Below, one piece after another: positions 16,487-25,123 of a DNA stretch of 64,000 bases (within the stretch, counting starts at the first letter, position 1; every line of letters begins with the position of its first letter). The notes beneath the pieces were generated by a model. The model searched no databases, was not told the origin of the DNA, and saw only the letters and a list, made by a program, of their open reading frames with translations. This stretch comes from Bradyrhizobium sp. Gha (lineage in GTDB: Bacteria > Pseudomonadota > Alphaproteobacteria > Rhizobiales > Xanthobacteraceae), in the NCBI RefSeq assembly GCF_900113735.1, contig NZ_FOQM01000016.1, positions 62,001 through 126,000 of the forward strand, written 5' to 3'. A program made the translations under genes and the position numbers.

Positions 16487-17146
16487 ATGGAGACCTCCGA
16501 TCTCATTCAGTCCCTTGCGAATGCGGCGCGGCCGATACGCGTCATTCGCCCCCCGCTGCTTCGCGCGGGCTGCTGGTTGCTGATCGCGCTCGTCGCTCTG
16601 GTTCTGCTGGCCCTCGAACATGGTCTTCGGTCGGATATCGCGAACCAGCTGCGCAACCCGTCTTTCGTCGTTGGGACGACGGCCTCTTGCCTCACCGGCG
16701 CGCTGGCCGCCCTCGGTTGCCTGATGGCGAGCCTGCCGGACCGTTCGCGCTATTGGCTGCTGCTTCCACTGCCGCCGCTCGCCGTGTGGACGGCGACCCT
16801 TGGATATGGTTGCCTGACAGATTGGGTTAGCTACGACGCCGGTGGCCTGCGGATGGGCGCGGCGTTTCAGTGCTTCGCCACGGTTCTCCTCGTCAGCTTG
16901 CCGCTTTCGGCGTCCATTTTCGTGATGCTGCGTCATGCGGCCCGCCTGCGTCCGACCTTGCTGACGCTGGCGGCAGGATTGGCCGTAGCGGGCATGACGT
17001 CGACGGCCATGTCGCTGCTCTATCGTCTCGATGCGACCGTCATGAACCTGATCTGGAATCTTGGAACGGCCACGCTGATCGTGCTCATCGAGGCCATCGT
17101 TGGACGGCGGGTCCTGACGCGAATGGCGAAGGCGGCCGGACGCTGA
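16487..17146 (+). CDS. nrsF: NrsF-family (DUF1109) membrane anti-sigma factor
   Basis: 219 residues, six membrane segments (first about 25-43, last about 190-208), with the N terminus METSDLIQSLANAARPI typical of DUF1109/NrsF. Cysteines at 29, 68, 78, 109 and 129 lie near membrane edges; in this family cysteines are implicated in sensing. It starts right after the sigma stop codon. It is expected to hold the sigma factor at the membrane until redox or metal stress. Confidence 0.85.
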   Translation: METSDLIQSLANAARPIRVIRPPLLRAGCWLLIALVALVLLALEHGLRSDIANQLRNPSFVVGTTASCLTGALAALGCLMASLPDRSRYWLLLPLPPLAVWTATLGYGCLTDWVSYDAGGLRMGAAFQCFATVLLVSLPLSASIFVMLRHAARLRPTLLTLAAGLAVAGMTSTAMSLLYRLDATVMNLIWNLGTATLIVLIEAIVGRRVLTRMAKAAGR

Positions 17147-17212
17147 TCCGACCGGATTCAACGTGCGGAAGCGGTCTGCTCTAAAGCGCCGAGTTTGTCT
17201 CGCGCTTCAGGT

Positions 17213-17267
17213 TATTGTTTGCGCATGGTCTTTTCGGAAAACCGCTGCACACTTGTCTGGAACATGC
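17213..17267 (+). repeat. Dispersed Bradyrhizobium-type palindromic repeat, copy 1
   Basis: Contains TTTGCGCATG, CGGAAAACCGCTGCACACTT and a closing AACATGC. It clearly matches 35429-35482. The more intact copy 2 shows the inverted arms. Such elements occur between genes throughout Bradyrhizobium and Rhodopseudomonas genomes. Copy 1 is more degenerate and lies between two converging genes. Confidence 0.6.
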
Positions 17268-17268
17268 T

Positions 17269-17862
17269 TTAGCTGAGATCGTGCAGATCCTTGCCGAGCG
17301 GCGCTTCCAGGGAAAATCCGGTGAAGGTGACCGGCAATCCCGCGCGTTCGGGTGTGCAAGCCATGGGACCGACGAGATAGGATTGCGCTCTGGTGAAAGG
17401 AGCCAGTCGCACGAGCGGCCAGCTTTTGCCGTCCGCCGAGGCCTGCAACCGAACGACGCCGTCGGAGACGGTGACGCGCATCCGGAAATCGCGGGCATCG
17501 TGCTGATACGGGGCCGTTGCCCAATCCGACTGCCCAACGGTCAGTACGCTCGACAGCATGGCGCGGCCGTCCGAAAACTCCATTCCGGCCTTGATCCAGT
17601 GCTCGGCGTCGATACGCACCATGATGCCGGCCTGATCGTAGAGGTCCTTAAAATCGCACTGGACGCGAAGCTCGGCCGTAAACGCCTCCGCGGTCCGAAA
17701 GCCCAGAAAATGGCCGTTGTCGCGGCAGAACCCGTAATGCGTCTTCTGCCAGAAATCGGTGGCGTTGTCGGTGACGATCTCGAGCCTGTCGCCCTGCGCG
17801 CTCCACCGCTCCGGTTCATTCAGCCAAACTCCGTCGTGCCTCGCGAAGATGGCAGCGCTCAT
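17269..17862 (-). CDS. DUF1349 domain protein (concanavalin-like fold)
   Basis: 197 residues, nearly all one DUF1349 domain: WSAQGDRLEIVTDNATDFWQKTHYGF near the start, DLYDQAGIMVRIDAEHWIKAGMEF in the middle, and a C-terminal YLVGPMACTPERAGLPVTFTGF. The family adopts a concanavalin-like beta-sandwich related to proteins annotated as regulation of enolase. It has no signal peptide and is probably cytoplasmic. It stands alone between the NrsF operon and the sugar ABC genes. The biochemical role is unknown. Confidence 0.85.
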   Translation of the reverse strand: MSAAIFARHDGVWLNEPERWSAQGDRLEIVTDNATDFWQKTHYGFCRDNGHFLGFRTAEAFTAELRVQCDFKDLYDQAGIMVRIDAEHWIKAGMEFSDGRAMLSSVLTVGQSDWATAPYQHDARDFRMRVTVSDGVVRLQASADGKSWPLVRLAPFTRAQSYLVGPMACTPERAGLPVTFTGFSLEAPLGKDLHDLS

Positions 17863-17986
17863 GTCAAACCTCGATGAAAGTTTTCGATTCCGCCTGACGT
17901 CGATCTGGCGCGGAAACGCAGGACGAACGGAGAGTCGCGGTCGCGATGGCGACCCGGCTCTCCGAGACGTATGTCAGGGCCTCAAA

Positions 17987-18961
17987 TCACAGCAGCCCGT
18001 TCTTCTTCAGGATCTCAGGCGCGTTCTCCTTGGTGATCAGCATGGTCGGCAAGGTGATGACGGGCTCGAGCTTCTCGCCCTTGAGCAGCTTTGCCGCCTG
18101 CCTCAATCCTTCCGCACCGGGCGTTGCGTAGAGGAAGGTCGCGGCGAGCTGGCCCTTGGAGACCCAGGTGACGCCTTCGTCCGGCAATCCGTCGATGCCG
18201 ATGATGAACTTGATGTCCTTGTCGCGGTTGGCGTCCTTGGCGGCGAGATAGGCGCCGTAGGCCATCGGATCGTTATGGCCGTAGACCATGTCGATCTTCT
18301 CGTTGTTGCGCAGCGCCGTCGTCATGATGTCGTAGGCTTTGTCCTGCTTCCAGTCGCCGGACTGGTTGTTCAGCAGGTATTTGATGCCGGGCTCCTTGTC
18401 GGTGAAGGCATGGAAGCCGTCGTGCCGGTCGTGCGCCGGCTGCGTGCCCATGCCGCCCCAGATTTCGACGACGTTGCCGGCCGCCTTGCCGGGGCCGCCG
18501 AGCAGCTTCACCGCGTGCTCGCCGGCCGCCTTGCCGATCGCGACGTTGTCGCCGCCGATGAACTGCGTGATGCGCTTGGTATCGACATTGCGGTCGAGCA
18601 CGATGACGGGAATCTTGGCGTCGATCGCCTTCTCGACCACGCCGGTCAGGCCGGCCGATTCCTTGGGTGAGATCAGCAGCACGTTGACCTGCTGCACGAT
18701 CAGATTGTCGCAATCGGCGACCTGCTTCTCGGTCTTGTCCTGGCCGTCCGTAATGATGAGGTCGATATCCGGATGGTTCTTGGCCTCGGCCAGGATGTCC
18801 TTGTTGAACTGCACGCGCCACGGCTCCAGCGTGGTGCACTGGCTGAAGCCGACTTTCGACTTGCCGGCGGCCTTCGCGGGCGTCCAGCCGGCCGGCAGAT
18901 AGATGGTCATTGCGGCACCTGCCGCGGTGGTCGACAACTTCAAGAACTCACGACGCTTCAT
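17987..18961 (-). CDS. Ribose-type ABC transporter substrate-binding protein, Tat-exported
   Basis: 324 residues. The N terminus MKRREFLKLSTTAAGA is a textbook twin-arginine signal, so the protein is probably folded before export. The mature part is a type I sugar-binding fold (KVGFSQCTTLEPWRVQFNKDIL; LLISPKESAGLTGVVEKAIDAKIPVIVLDRNV; VYGHNDPMAYGAYLAAK). The start overlaps the end of the permease gene by 14 bp, so translation is coupled. The ligand is a sugar, polyol or related compound. It ends the three-gene importer operon. Confidence 0.9.
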   Translation of the reverse strand: MKRREFLKLSTTAAGAAMTIYLPAGWTPAKAAGKSKVGFSQCTTLEPWRVQFNKDILAEAKNHPDIDLIITDGQDKTEKQVADCDNLIVQQVNVLLISPKESAGLTGVVEKAIDAKIPVIVLDRNVDTKRITQFIGGDNVAIGKAAGEHAVKLLGGPGKAAGNVVEIWGGMGTQPAHDRHDGFHAFTDKEPGIKYLLNNQSGDWKQDKAYDIMTTALRNNEKIDMVYGHNDPMAYGAYLAAKDANRDKDIKFIIGIDGLPDEGVTWVSKGQLAATFLYATPGAEGLRQAAKLLKGEKLEPVITLPTMLITKENAPEILKKNGLL

Positions 18962-20285
18962 CGAGATCCTCCCTTGCGAGTTGGGCCTTTGCGGCGCTTG
19001 GCAGCCGATGGGACTCGGCTGTTTTCGGATCGGCCTCTGCCTCGCCCGATCGGCGGAACCGCCATCGCGCGACGAGCTGACCGAGATTCTGTTCCTGCAC
19101 CAGCACGGTGCAGACGATGATCAACCCCTTCATCACGAGCTGGACGTTGGAGTCGATGTTCTGAAGCTGCAGGATGTCGGAGAGCAGGCCGAAGATCAGG
19201 ACGCCGACGAAGGTGCCGGCGAGGCCGCCGCGGCCGCCCATCAGGCTGGTGCCGCCGATCACGACGGCGGCGATCGCATCGAGCTCGAGGCCGGTGCCGG
19301 CGTCGGGCTTGCCCTGCCGGTATTGCGCGACGAACAGCACGCCGGCGATGCCCGCGAGCAGGCCCGACAACAAATAGGCGGTCAGTTGCACCTGCGCGAC
19401 CTTGATGCCTGAAAGCTTGGCGGCCTCGACATTGCCGCCGATCGCATAGGCATAGCGCCCGAACGCGGTGAAGCGCAGGATCGCGCCGAACAGGCAGATG
19501 GCCGCGAGGAAGAACACGCTCGGCACCGGCAGCACGCCCCAGAGCATCGAGCGCAATAGCTCGAAGGCCTCGGTCGCATTGGTGCCGGTGTAGACAGGGA
19601 CCACGGCGTTGTCGGACCCGGCCGTCAATCGCGCAATGCCGAGTGCGCTGACCATCATCGCGAGCGTCGCGATGAAGGGCTGCAGCCGGCCGGTGACGAT
19701 CAGGAGCCCGTTGACGCCGCCGAGCACCATCGCGAGGCAGGGCGCGATCAAGAGGACACCGAGCACGCCGAATTTCGCCGGCACCTGGTTCACCGTCCAC
19801 CAGCCGATGGCGATGGCGGTGACAAGGCCGAGCAATCCCGGAATGCCCATGCTCTGCCACCGCGTCAGCGCGATCTCGCGCCGCCGTCCGGCACTGACAT
19901 CGCGGCCGCGCGCGAGGCCGGCGAACACGAAGCGCGCGGTCAGCGCCACGGCCGCGCCGCCCACGAGGATCGCGGCCGGCACGCCGATCACGGATGCCGA
20001 GGTCCAGCCGCGCTTGGTCAGCAGCATCGCGCAGATCACCGTCGAGAAGCCCATCACCGAGCCGACCGACAGATCGATGCCGCCGAGCAGGATGACCATG
20101 GTCATGCCGGTCGCGACCAGTCCGGTGATCGAGACCTGGCGCAGAACGTCGGTGAGATTGCCGTAGGACAGGAAGATGTTGTGGCCGGACGAGGTGTGCG
20201 GCGAGGTGAGGGCGCCGACCAGGCAGATCAGCAGCAGACCCCAATAGAGCTTGGTGCGGGAGAGCAGGCGGAAGAGCGCTTTCAT
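18948..20285 (-). CDS. Ribose-type ABC transporter permease
   Basis: 445 residues from ATG 20285, with about ten hydrophobic segments and the family signature GMTMVILLGGIDLSVGSVMGFS near residue 58; a later GGNVEAAKLSGIKV is also typical of RbsC-like permeases. The frame is open far upstream into the ATPase gene, but that part is antisense-like in content, and ATGA overlaps the ATPase stop. An insertion of about 50 residues (RGRDVSAGRRREIALTRW) in the middle makes it longer than RbsC, as in xylose-type permeases. Confidence 0.9.
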   Translation of the reverse strand: MKALFRLLSRTKLYWGLLLICLVGALTSPHTSSGHNIFLSYGNLTDVLRQVSITGLVATGMTMVILLGGIDLSVGSVMGFSTVICAMLLTKRGWTSASVIGVPAAILVGGAAVALTARFVFAGLARGRDVSAGRRREIALTRWQSMGIPGLLGLVTAIAIGWWTVNQVPAKFGVLGVLLIAPCLAMVLGGVNGLLIVTGRLQPFIATLAMMVSALGIARLTAGSDNAVVPVYTGTNATEAFELLRSMLWGVLPVPSVFFLAAICLFGAILRFTAFGRYAYAIGGNVEAAKLSGIKVAQVQLTAYLLSGLLAGIAGVLFVAQYRQGKPDAGTGLELDAIAAVVIGGTSLMGGRGGLAGTFVGVLIFGLLSDILQLQNIDSNVQLVMKGLIIVCTVLVQEQNLGQLVARWRFRRSGEAEADPKTAESHRLPSAAKAQLAREDLDEAS

Positions 20286-21922
20286 GACGCGGCTTCCTGC
20301 GACCATCTCGCCATCCCCGGTGTCGCAAGGCGCATCACCGTCTCCTGCGTCGCATTCTCGCGCGCCAGGATGCCGGTTTGCCGTCCCTCGCACATGACGA
20401 GGATGCGGTCGGACAACAGCAGCAGCTCGGGCATCTCCGAGGTCACCACGATGATGCCGAGCCCCTGCGCGGCGAGATCGAAGATCAACCGGTAGATCTC
20501 CTGCTTGGCGCCGATGTCGATGCCGCGGGTCGGTTCGTCGAGCAGCAGGATGCGCGGTTCGGTCGCCAGCCATTTGCCGATCACGACCTTTTGCTGGTTA
20601 CCGCCTGACAGCGCGGCGGCCTCCTGACCGATGCCGGTGCAGCGAACCGAGAGCCGCTTGACCATGTCGGCCGCGAGTGCGCGTTCGCGGGCGAAGGTTC
20701 GCAGGCCAAATCGCGACAGCACGCCGATCGAGGGCAGCGCGACATTGTCGCAGATCGAGGCAGCCAAATGCAGGCCGCGCTCCTTGCGGTCCTCGCTGAC
20801 GAGCGCGACGCCGTGATGGTAGGCGTCGGAGGCAGAGACGATGTCGACCGCCGCACCGTCGATCGCGATGCGCCCCTCGCGCCAGCCGCGCGCCACGCCA
20901 AAAATCGATTCCAGGATCTCGGTCCGCCCGGACCCGAGCAGGCCGCCGATACCGAGGATCTCGCCGCGCTTCAGCTCGAAGCTGACGCCGTGCAGCGTCC
21001 TTCGCCATCCGTGCGGCCCAAGCGTATCCAGCGTCAGGCCCTGCACCGAGAGGACGACCGCGCCGTCCCGCGCCGTCGCGCCGCGCTCGTTCGCGGTCAT
21101 CTCGCGGCCGACCATCGCCGAGATGATGGCGCCGCGCGAGAGCTCGTCGATGGGTGCGGTCACCACGCGCCGGCCGTCGCGCAGCACGGTGACGCGGTCG
21201 GCAAGCTCCAGCACCTCCTCGATGCGATGCGAGGTGTAGATGATCGCGACGCCTTCGCGCGCGAGCTGGCGCACGATCTTGAACAGCGTGTCGCATTCCG
21301 ACGACGACAGCGCGGAGGTCGGCTCATCCATGATGAGGATGCGCGCGTTGAGCGACAGCGCCTTGGCGATCTCGACGAGCTGCTGCTCGCCGACGCGCAA
21401 CCCCGCGATCCTCGTGTCAGGCGCGATGCCGACGCCGAGGCGCGCCAGCAGGCGTCCGGCCGCCCTGATCATCCGGCGCCGATCGATCAATACGCCGCCG
21501 ATCAGCGGTTCCCGGCCAAGGAAGATATTGTCGGCGACGCTCAGCTCGGGAACGAGGTTGAGCTCCTGGTGGATGATGGCGACGCCGGCCTCTTCGGCAT
21601 CGCGTACGCCGCTGAAGGATGCAGCACGGCCTTCGACCAGAATGGTGCCGTCGTAGCTCGTGTGCACGCCGGCAAGAATCTTCATCAGGGTGCTCTTGCC
21701 GGCACCGTTCTCGCCCATCAGCGCATGCACTTCGCCGTGGCGCAGATCGAAGTCGACGTCGTGGAGCGCCTGCACGCCGGCAAAGGATTTGGAAACCCGC
21801 TCCGCGCTGAGCACGGCATGTCCATCCGGCACGCCGGCGCGGCTGCCAAGCTCGACCACGCGAGAGGAGCGCGGTGCACCACGCTCGTCGTCTGCCCCGA
21901 GCGCGCCGAAGCGTGTCTCCAT
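20282..21922 (-). CDS. Ribose-type ABC transporter ATP-binding protein (two fused domains)
   Basis: 546 residues from ATG 21922, preceded by GGGAGGAAAAG. The first nucleotide-binding domain has Walker A GENGAGKST, signature region LRVGEQQLVEIAKAL and Walker B ILIMDEPTSAL. The second has the degenerate Walker A GLLGSGRTE typical of RbsA/MglA, signature LSGGNQQKV and Walker B ILLLDEPTRG. It is the first gene of the operon (ATPase, permease, binding protein) and lies divergent from the GntR regulator with a palindrome between them. Confidence 0.92.
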   Translation of the reverse strand: METRFGALGADDERGAPRSSRVVELGSRAGVPDGHAVLSAERVSKSFAGVQALHDVDFDLRHGEVHALMGENGAGKSTLMKILAGVHTSYDGTILVEGRAASFSGVRDAEEAGVAIIHQELNLVPELSVADNIFLGREPLIGGVLIDRRRMIRAAGRLLARLGVGIAPDTRIAGLRVGEQQLVEIAKALSLNARILIMDEPTSALSSSECDTLFKIVRQLAREGVAIIYTSHRIEEVLELADRVTVLRDGRRVVTAPIDELSRGAIISAMVGREMTANERGATARDGAVVLSVQGLTLDTLGPHGWRRTLHGVSFELKRGEILGIGGLLGSGRTEILESIFGVARGWREGRIAIDGAAVDIVSASDAYHHGVALVSEDRKERGLHLAASICDNVALPSIGVLSRFGLRTFARERALAADMVKRLSVRCTGIGQEAAALSGGNQQKVVIGKWLATEPRILLLDEPTRGIDIGAKQEIYRLIFDLAAQGLGIIVVTSEMPELLLLSDRILVMCEGRQTGILARENATQETVMRLATPGMARWSQEAAS

Positions 21923-21992
21923 CGGCTTTTCCTCCCGGCGTGCCCTCAATCCTTGGCAAGACATCGAGCCGCAGGTGATGGTTTATTTGTTG

Positions 21993-22015
21993 ACTGATAT
22001 GCTAGTTATATCAGT
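21993..22015. promoter_or_regulatory. Palindromic operator between ABC operon and GntR gene
   Basis: Perfect 8-bp arms ACTGATAT and ATATCAGT with a 7-bp spacer. It lies 71 bp upstream of the ATPase start and 79 bp upstream of the GntR start. The size and spacing fit a GntR/FadR-type dimer; binding by the adjacent regulator is inferred. Confidence 0.65.
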
Positions 22016-22093
22016 TGATGCTCGTCAAGCCTTTTGGTCAGCGCGATTGGCGTTGCGCCATCGAAATGTGTAGATCGGCCGGGGGATCACAGC

Positions 22094-22807
22094 ATGCATT
22101 CAGTCGGCGGGTTCAGTGGCGGCGCGAGGCCAGCGCGTGGGCGCAGCGCAGGCGGGTCAAAGGTCGACCAGGCCTATCTTGCGCTGAAACGCGCCATCGT
22201 CTCCGGCTCGCTCGCGCCCGAAACGCCGATCGACAAGAACGAGTGGTGTGCACGCTTCGACGTGTCGAAGCTGTCGATCACCACGGCGATCAACAGGCTC
22301 GCCTTCGAAGGACTGGTCGTGGTCGAGCCGCAGCGCGGCTCCTATGTCGCCAGGATTCATCTCGAGGATGTCAGGCAGTGGATGCTGATGCGCCGCGCAT
22401 TGGAGGTCGAGGTCGTCGGCGTCTGCGCGTCCAGCATGTCGGATGACGCGATCGGCGCGCTCAGCCAGAATCTCGCCTATCAAAAGGCTGCGATCGCGAG
22501 CGGAGACCTCGAAGGCTTTCATGAGCTCGATACCAGGTTTCATCACCAGATGACCGAGCACCTGAGCCTCGCGCGCGTCGGCGAAGTGCTCGATCCGATC
22601 CGCACCCATCTTGAACGCGTTCGCCGCACGCTGCTGCCGGAGCCTGGCCGGCTCAAGGGAACATACACGGAGCACGAGGCGATCTACCGCAGCATTGCCG
22701 ATCGCGATCCCGAAAGAGCAAGGGCAGAGATGGCCAACCACCTCGACCGCGTCGCGCGCGAGCTGCATGCATTCGTGGAGAAGCATCCGGGGTTCTTCGA
22801 CAGTTAG
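22094..22807 (+). CDS. GntR-family transcriptional regulator (FCD/FadR type)
   Basis: 237 residues from ATG 22094. The N-terminal winged helix (KVDQAYLALKRAIVSGSLAPE ... STTAINRLAFEGLVVVEPQRGSYVA in outline) is followed by an FCD-type all-helical ligand domain with ELDTRFHHQMTEHL and a C-terminal EHEAIYRSIADRDPERARAEMANHLDRV. The conserved D/H residues of the FCD metal site are visible. It is divergent from the sugar-type ABC operon and followed after 62 bp by a cyclase-family gene, so it probably controls both. Confidence 0.9.
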   Translation: MHSVGGFSGGARPARGRSAGGSKVDQAYLALKRAIVSGSLAPETPIDKNEWCARFDVSKLSITTAINRLAFEGLVVVEPQRGSYVARIHLEDVRQWMLMRRALEVEVVGVCASSMSDDAIGALSQNLAYQKAAIASGDLEGFHELDTRFHHQMTEHLSLARVGEVLDPIRTHLERVRRTLLPEPGRLKGTYTEHEAIYRSIADRDPERARAEMANHLDRVARELHAFVEKHPGFFDS

Positions 22808-22869
22808 GCTTGGGTGTGGTGCTTATCGCCGCCGCGCCAGTCAACGAGAACAATCTACGAGGAAGCGCC

Positions 22870-23646
22870 ATGACGACCAGGCTGATCGACATCTCCGTCC
22901 CCCTCCAGAACGACGTGCCGGCCGACCCGCCCGGCAATCATCCGACGATCCAGTATATCGATCATCAGCAGGGCCTGCCGCGCATGCTGCAGTTCTTCGA
23001 GGGACTGAAGGCCGAGGATCTGCCTGATGGCCAGGGGTGGGCGGTGGAACAGGTCACGCTCTCGACGCACAACGGCACGCATCTCGACGCACCCTGGCAT
23101 TTTCACCCGACCATGAATCGCGGCGAGCGGTCCTGGACCATCGACGAGGTGCCGCTGGAATGGTGCTTCCAGCCCGGCGTGAAACTCGACTTCCGGCACC
23201 TGCCGGACGGCTATGTCGCAACGGCCAAAGATGTCGAGGCCGAGCTCAAGCGCATTGGTCATGAGCTGAAGCCGCTGGAGATCGTCGTGGTCAACACCAG
23301 CGCCGGCGCCAAATATGGCCGGCAGGACTACGTCACCTCGGGCTGCGGCATGGGCTATGAGGCGACCATGTATCTGCTCGAGCGTGGTGTGCGTCTGACC
23401 GGCATCGACGGCTGGAGCTGGGACGCTCCGTTCGTCCATACCGCGAAGAAATACGCCGCGTCGAAGGACGCCAGCCTGATCTGGGAGGGCCACAAGGCCG
23501 GCCGCCACATCGGCTATTGCCATCTCGAGAAGCTGCACAATCTCGACCTGCTGCCGTCGACCGGCTTCAAGGTGTCATGCTTTCCCGTGAAGATCGAGCG
23601 CGCCTCGGCGGGTTGGACGCGAGCGGTCGCGATCTTGGAGGGCTAG
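22870..23646 (+). CDS. Cyclase-family metal hydrolase (kynurenine formamidase-like fold)
   Basis: 258 residues from ATG 22870, with GAGGAAG upstream. The metal-binding signature HNGTHLDAPWHF is at residues 67-78 (H67, H71, D73, H77), with RHIGYCHLEKLHNLDLLP near the C terminus. The family includes bacterial kynurenine formamidase, isatin hydrolase and other Mn/Zn amide or lactone hydrolases. The neighbouring importer and GntR regulator suggest it opens a cyclic amide, lactone or similar imported compound. Confidence 0.87.
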   Translation: MTTRLIDISVPLQNDVPADPPGNHPTIQYIDHQQGLPRMLQFFEGLKAEDLPDGQGWAVEQVTLSTHNGTHLDAPWHFHPTMNRGERSWTIDEVPLEWCFQPGVKLDFRHLPDGYVATAKDVEAELKRIGHELKPLEIVVVNTSAGAKYGRQDYVTSGCGMGYEATMYLLERGVRLTGIDGWSWDAPFVHTAKKYAASKDASLIWEGHKAGRHIGYCHLEKLHNLDLLPSTGFKVSCFPVKIERASAGWTRAVAILEG

Positions 23647-23747
23647 TCTAGCTTCTCCGGCCTTCGCGCGCGCCGAACAGGTGTGGAACGGGAATCACCG
23701 CAAATTGGTCCGCATCGCGGTACGCGGCCGGAGGAGAGGGACGCGCC

Positions 23748-24941
23748 TCAATACCTCTTCACGTGCGCGCCGAACACCAGCCACAGCGCCATTGAGGCGA
23801 GACCGAAGCTGCCGAGCAACAGGAAGGTCGGGCCATAGCCGATCCACTGCGCGATCCAGCCGCCGAGTGCGGGGCTCAGGCTCGCGCCTACGCCTTGGAC
23901 GGTGATGACAGCGCCTTGGCCGAGATTGATGCGGCCGGTGCCGTCGAGCGAGCGCGCGACCATGCCGGGCACTGCAACTGTTTGCAGTCCGGTTCCGATG
24001 CCGTCGAGCACCTGCATCGGAACGACGCCCCACCACCCTGTCACGAAGAACGCCAGCACGCCGCGGATCGGCAGAAACATGAAGGATACCAGGATCACCG
24101 GCCAATAATTGCGCTTTCCTGCGACCTGCATGGCAATGAGCGACGTCACGACCATGACGCCCTGCGCGATGACGACGGTGGTTGCAACGAAGCTCGGGCC
24201 GTTGGCCTCTCCCTGAGCCACCGCCGCAAGGCCGTAGAGCGGAACGATCGCCGCATTGCCGAGATGGAAGACGGCAAGCGCGAGCGCCAGCACCAGGAGC
24301 GGCTTGTGCTTGAGGAGGACGGACATGGCATCCGGCGGGTTCTTGCTTTCGTCCTCCTTGCTGCCGCGGGCCTGGCGATCGTCGATGGATTTGGCAGGGA
24401 TCATCAACACGCAGGCGATCGCGATGGCGCCGAACACCGCCGCCAGCACGAACACGGCGACGTAACCGAACTTGTAGCCGAGATATCCGGACAACGCCGC
24501 GCCAACCATGTTGCCTGCATGGTTGAAGGCCTGATTGCGCCCGTTCAGCGCGTTGAAGCCTTTTTGCTTGGCGATGCCGAGCGTGATGCCGGTGACCGCT
24601 GGAACGATTGCAGCACTCGCCAACGACTGCGCCACTTGCGAGAACGTCACTGCCCAGAAATTTTGCGAGACCAGGATGATCGTTGAGGCAAGGACGACGC
24701 AGATTCCGGGGATGATGACCCACAGCCGCTTGTTGCGACTGGAATCGATGAAGCCGCCGATCGGCGTCGTGACCAGCATGCCCGCGACATTGCCGATCGT
24801 CAAAGCCGTGCCGATCAATCCGGTCGCCCAGCCGCGCTCTTGAAGGAATACGCCGACGAATGGTCCGATGCCCGACTGCATGTCGGCCATGAAGAAATTG
24901 ACGGCGAACAAGGGCCAGATTCGGGAAGGGCGCGACATCAT
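23748..24941 (-). CDS. MFS transporter
   Basis: 397 residues with twelve probable membrane segments. The first half includes FFMADMQSGIGPFVGVFLQERGW and GMLVTTPIGGFIDSSRNKR (the loop 2-3 signature region), with a hydrophilic central loop near residues 185-205. Two adjacent ATGs (24941, 24938) are possible starts; upstream codons in the frame have no transporter character. It is convergent with the cyclase gene. The substrate is unknown. Confidence 0.85.
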   Translation of the reverse strand: MMSRPSRIWPLFAVNFFMADMQSGIGPFVGVFLQERGWATGLIGTALTIGNVAGMLVTTPIGGFIDSSRNKRLWVIIPGICVVLASTIILVSQNFWAVTFSQVAQSLASAAIVPAVTGITLGIAKQKGFNALNGRNQAFNHAGNMVGAALSGYLGYKFGYVAVFVLAAVFGAIAIACVLMIPAKSIDDRQARGSKEDESKNPPDAMSVLLKHKPLLVLALALAVFHLGNAAIVPLYGLAAVAQGEANGPSFVATTVVIAQGVMVVTSLIAMQVAGKRNYWPVILVSFMFLPIRGVLAFFVTGWWGVVPMQVLDGIGTGLQTVAVPGMVARSLDGTGRINLGQGAVITVQGVGASLSPALGGWIAQWIGYGPTFLLLGSFGLASMALWLVFGAHVKRY

Positions 24942-25123
24942 CGAGACTCTGAACGTGATGCTGCGGAGCGCATGGGGTCTCGTGCAAGCGGAGATGGCTG
25001 ACCAATCGTGCCCAAGGCGGACAGAAAAGTAACATGCGCTCGTCGCGTTGGTTCCTTCGGACTTGCGATTGGAGAGCCGCCATGCCACCTCACAGGTGTC
25101 CTGTTCTCCTCCGGATCACAGCC

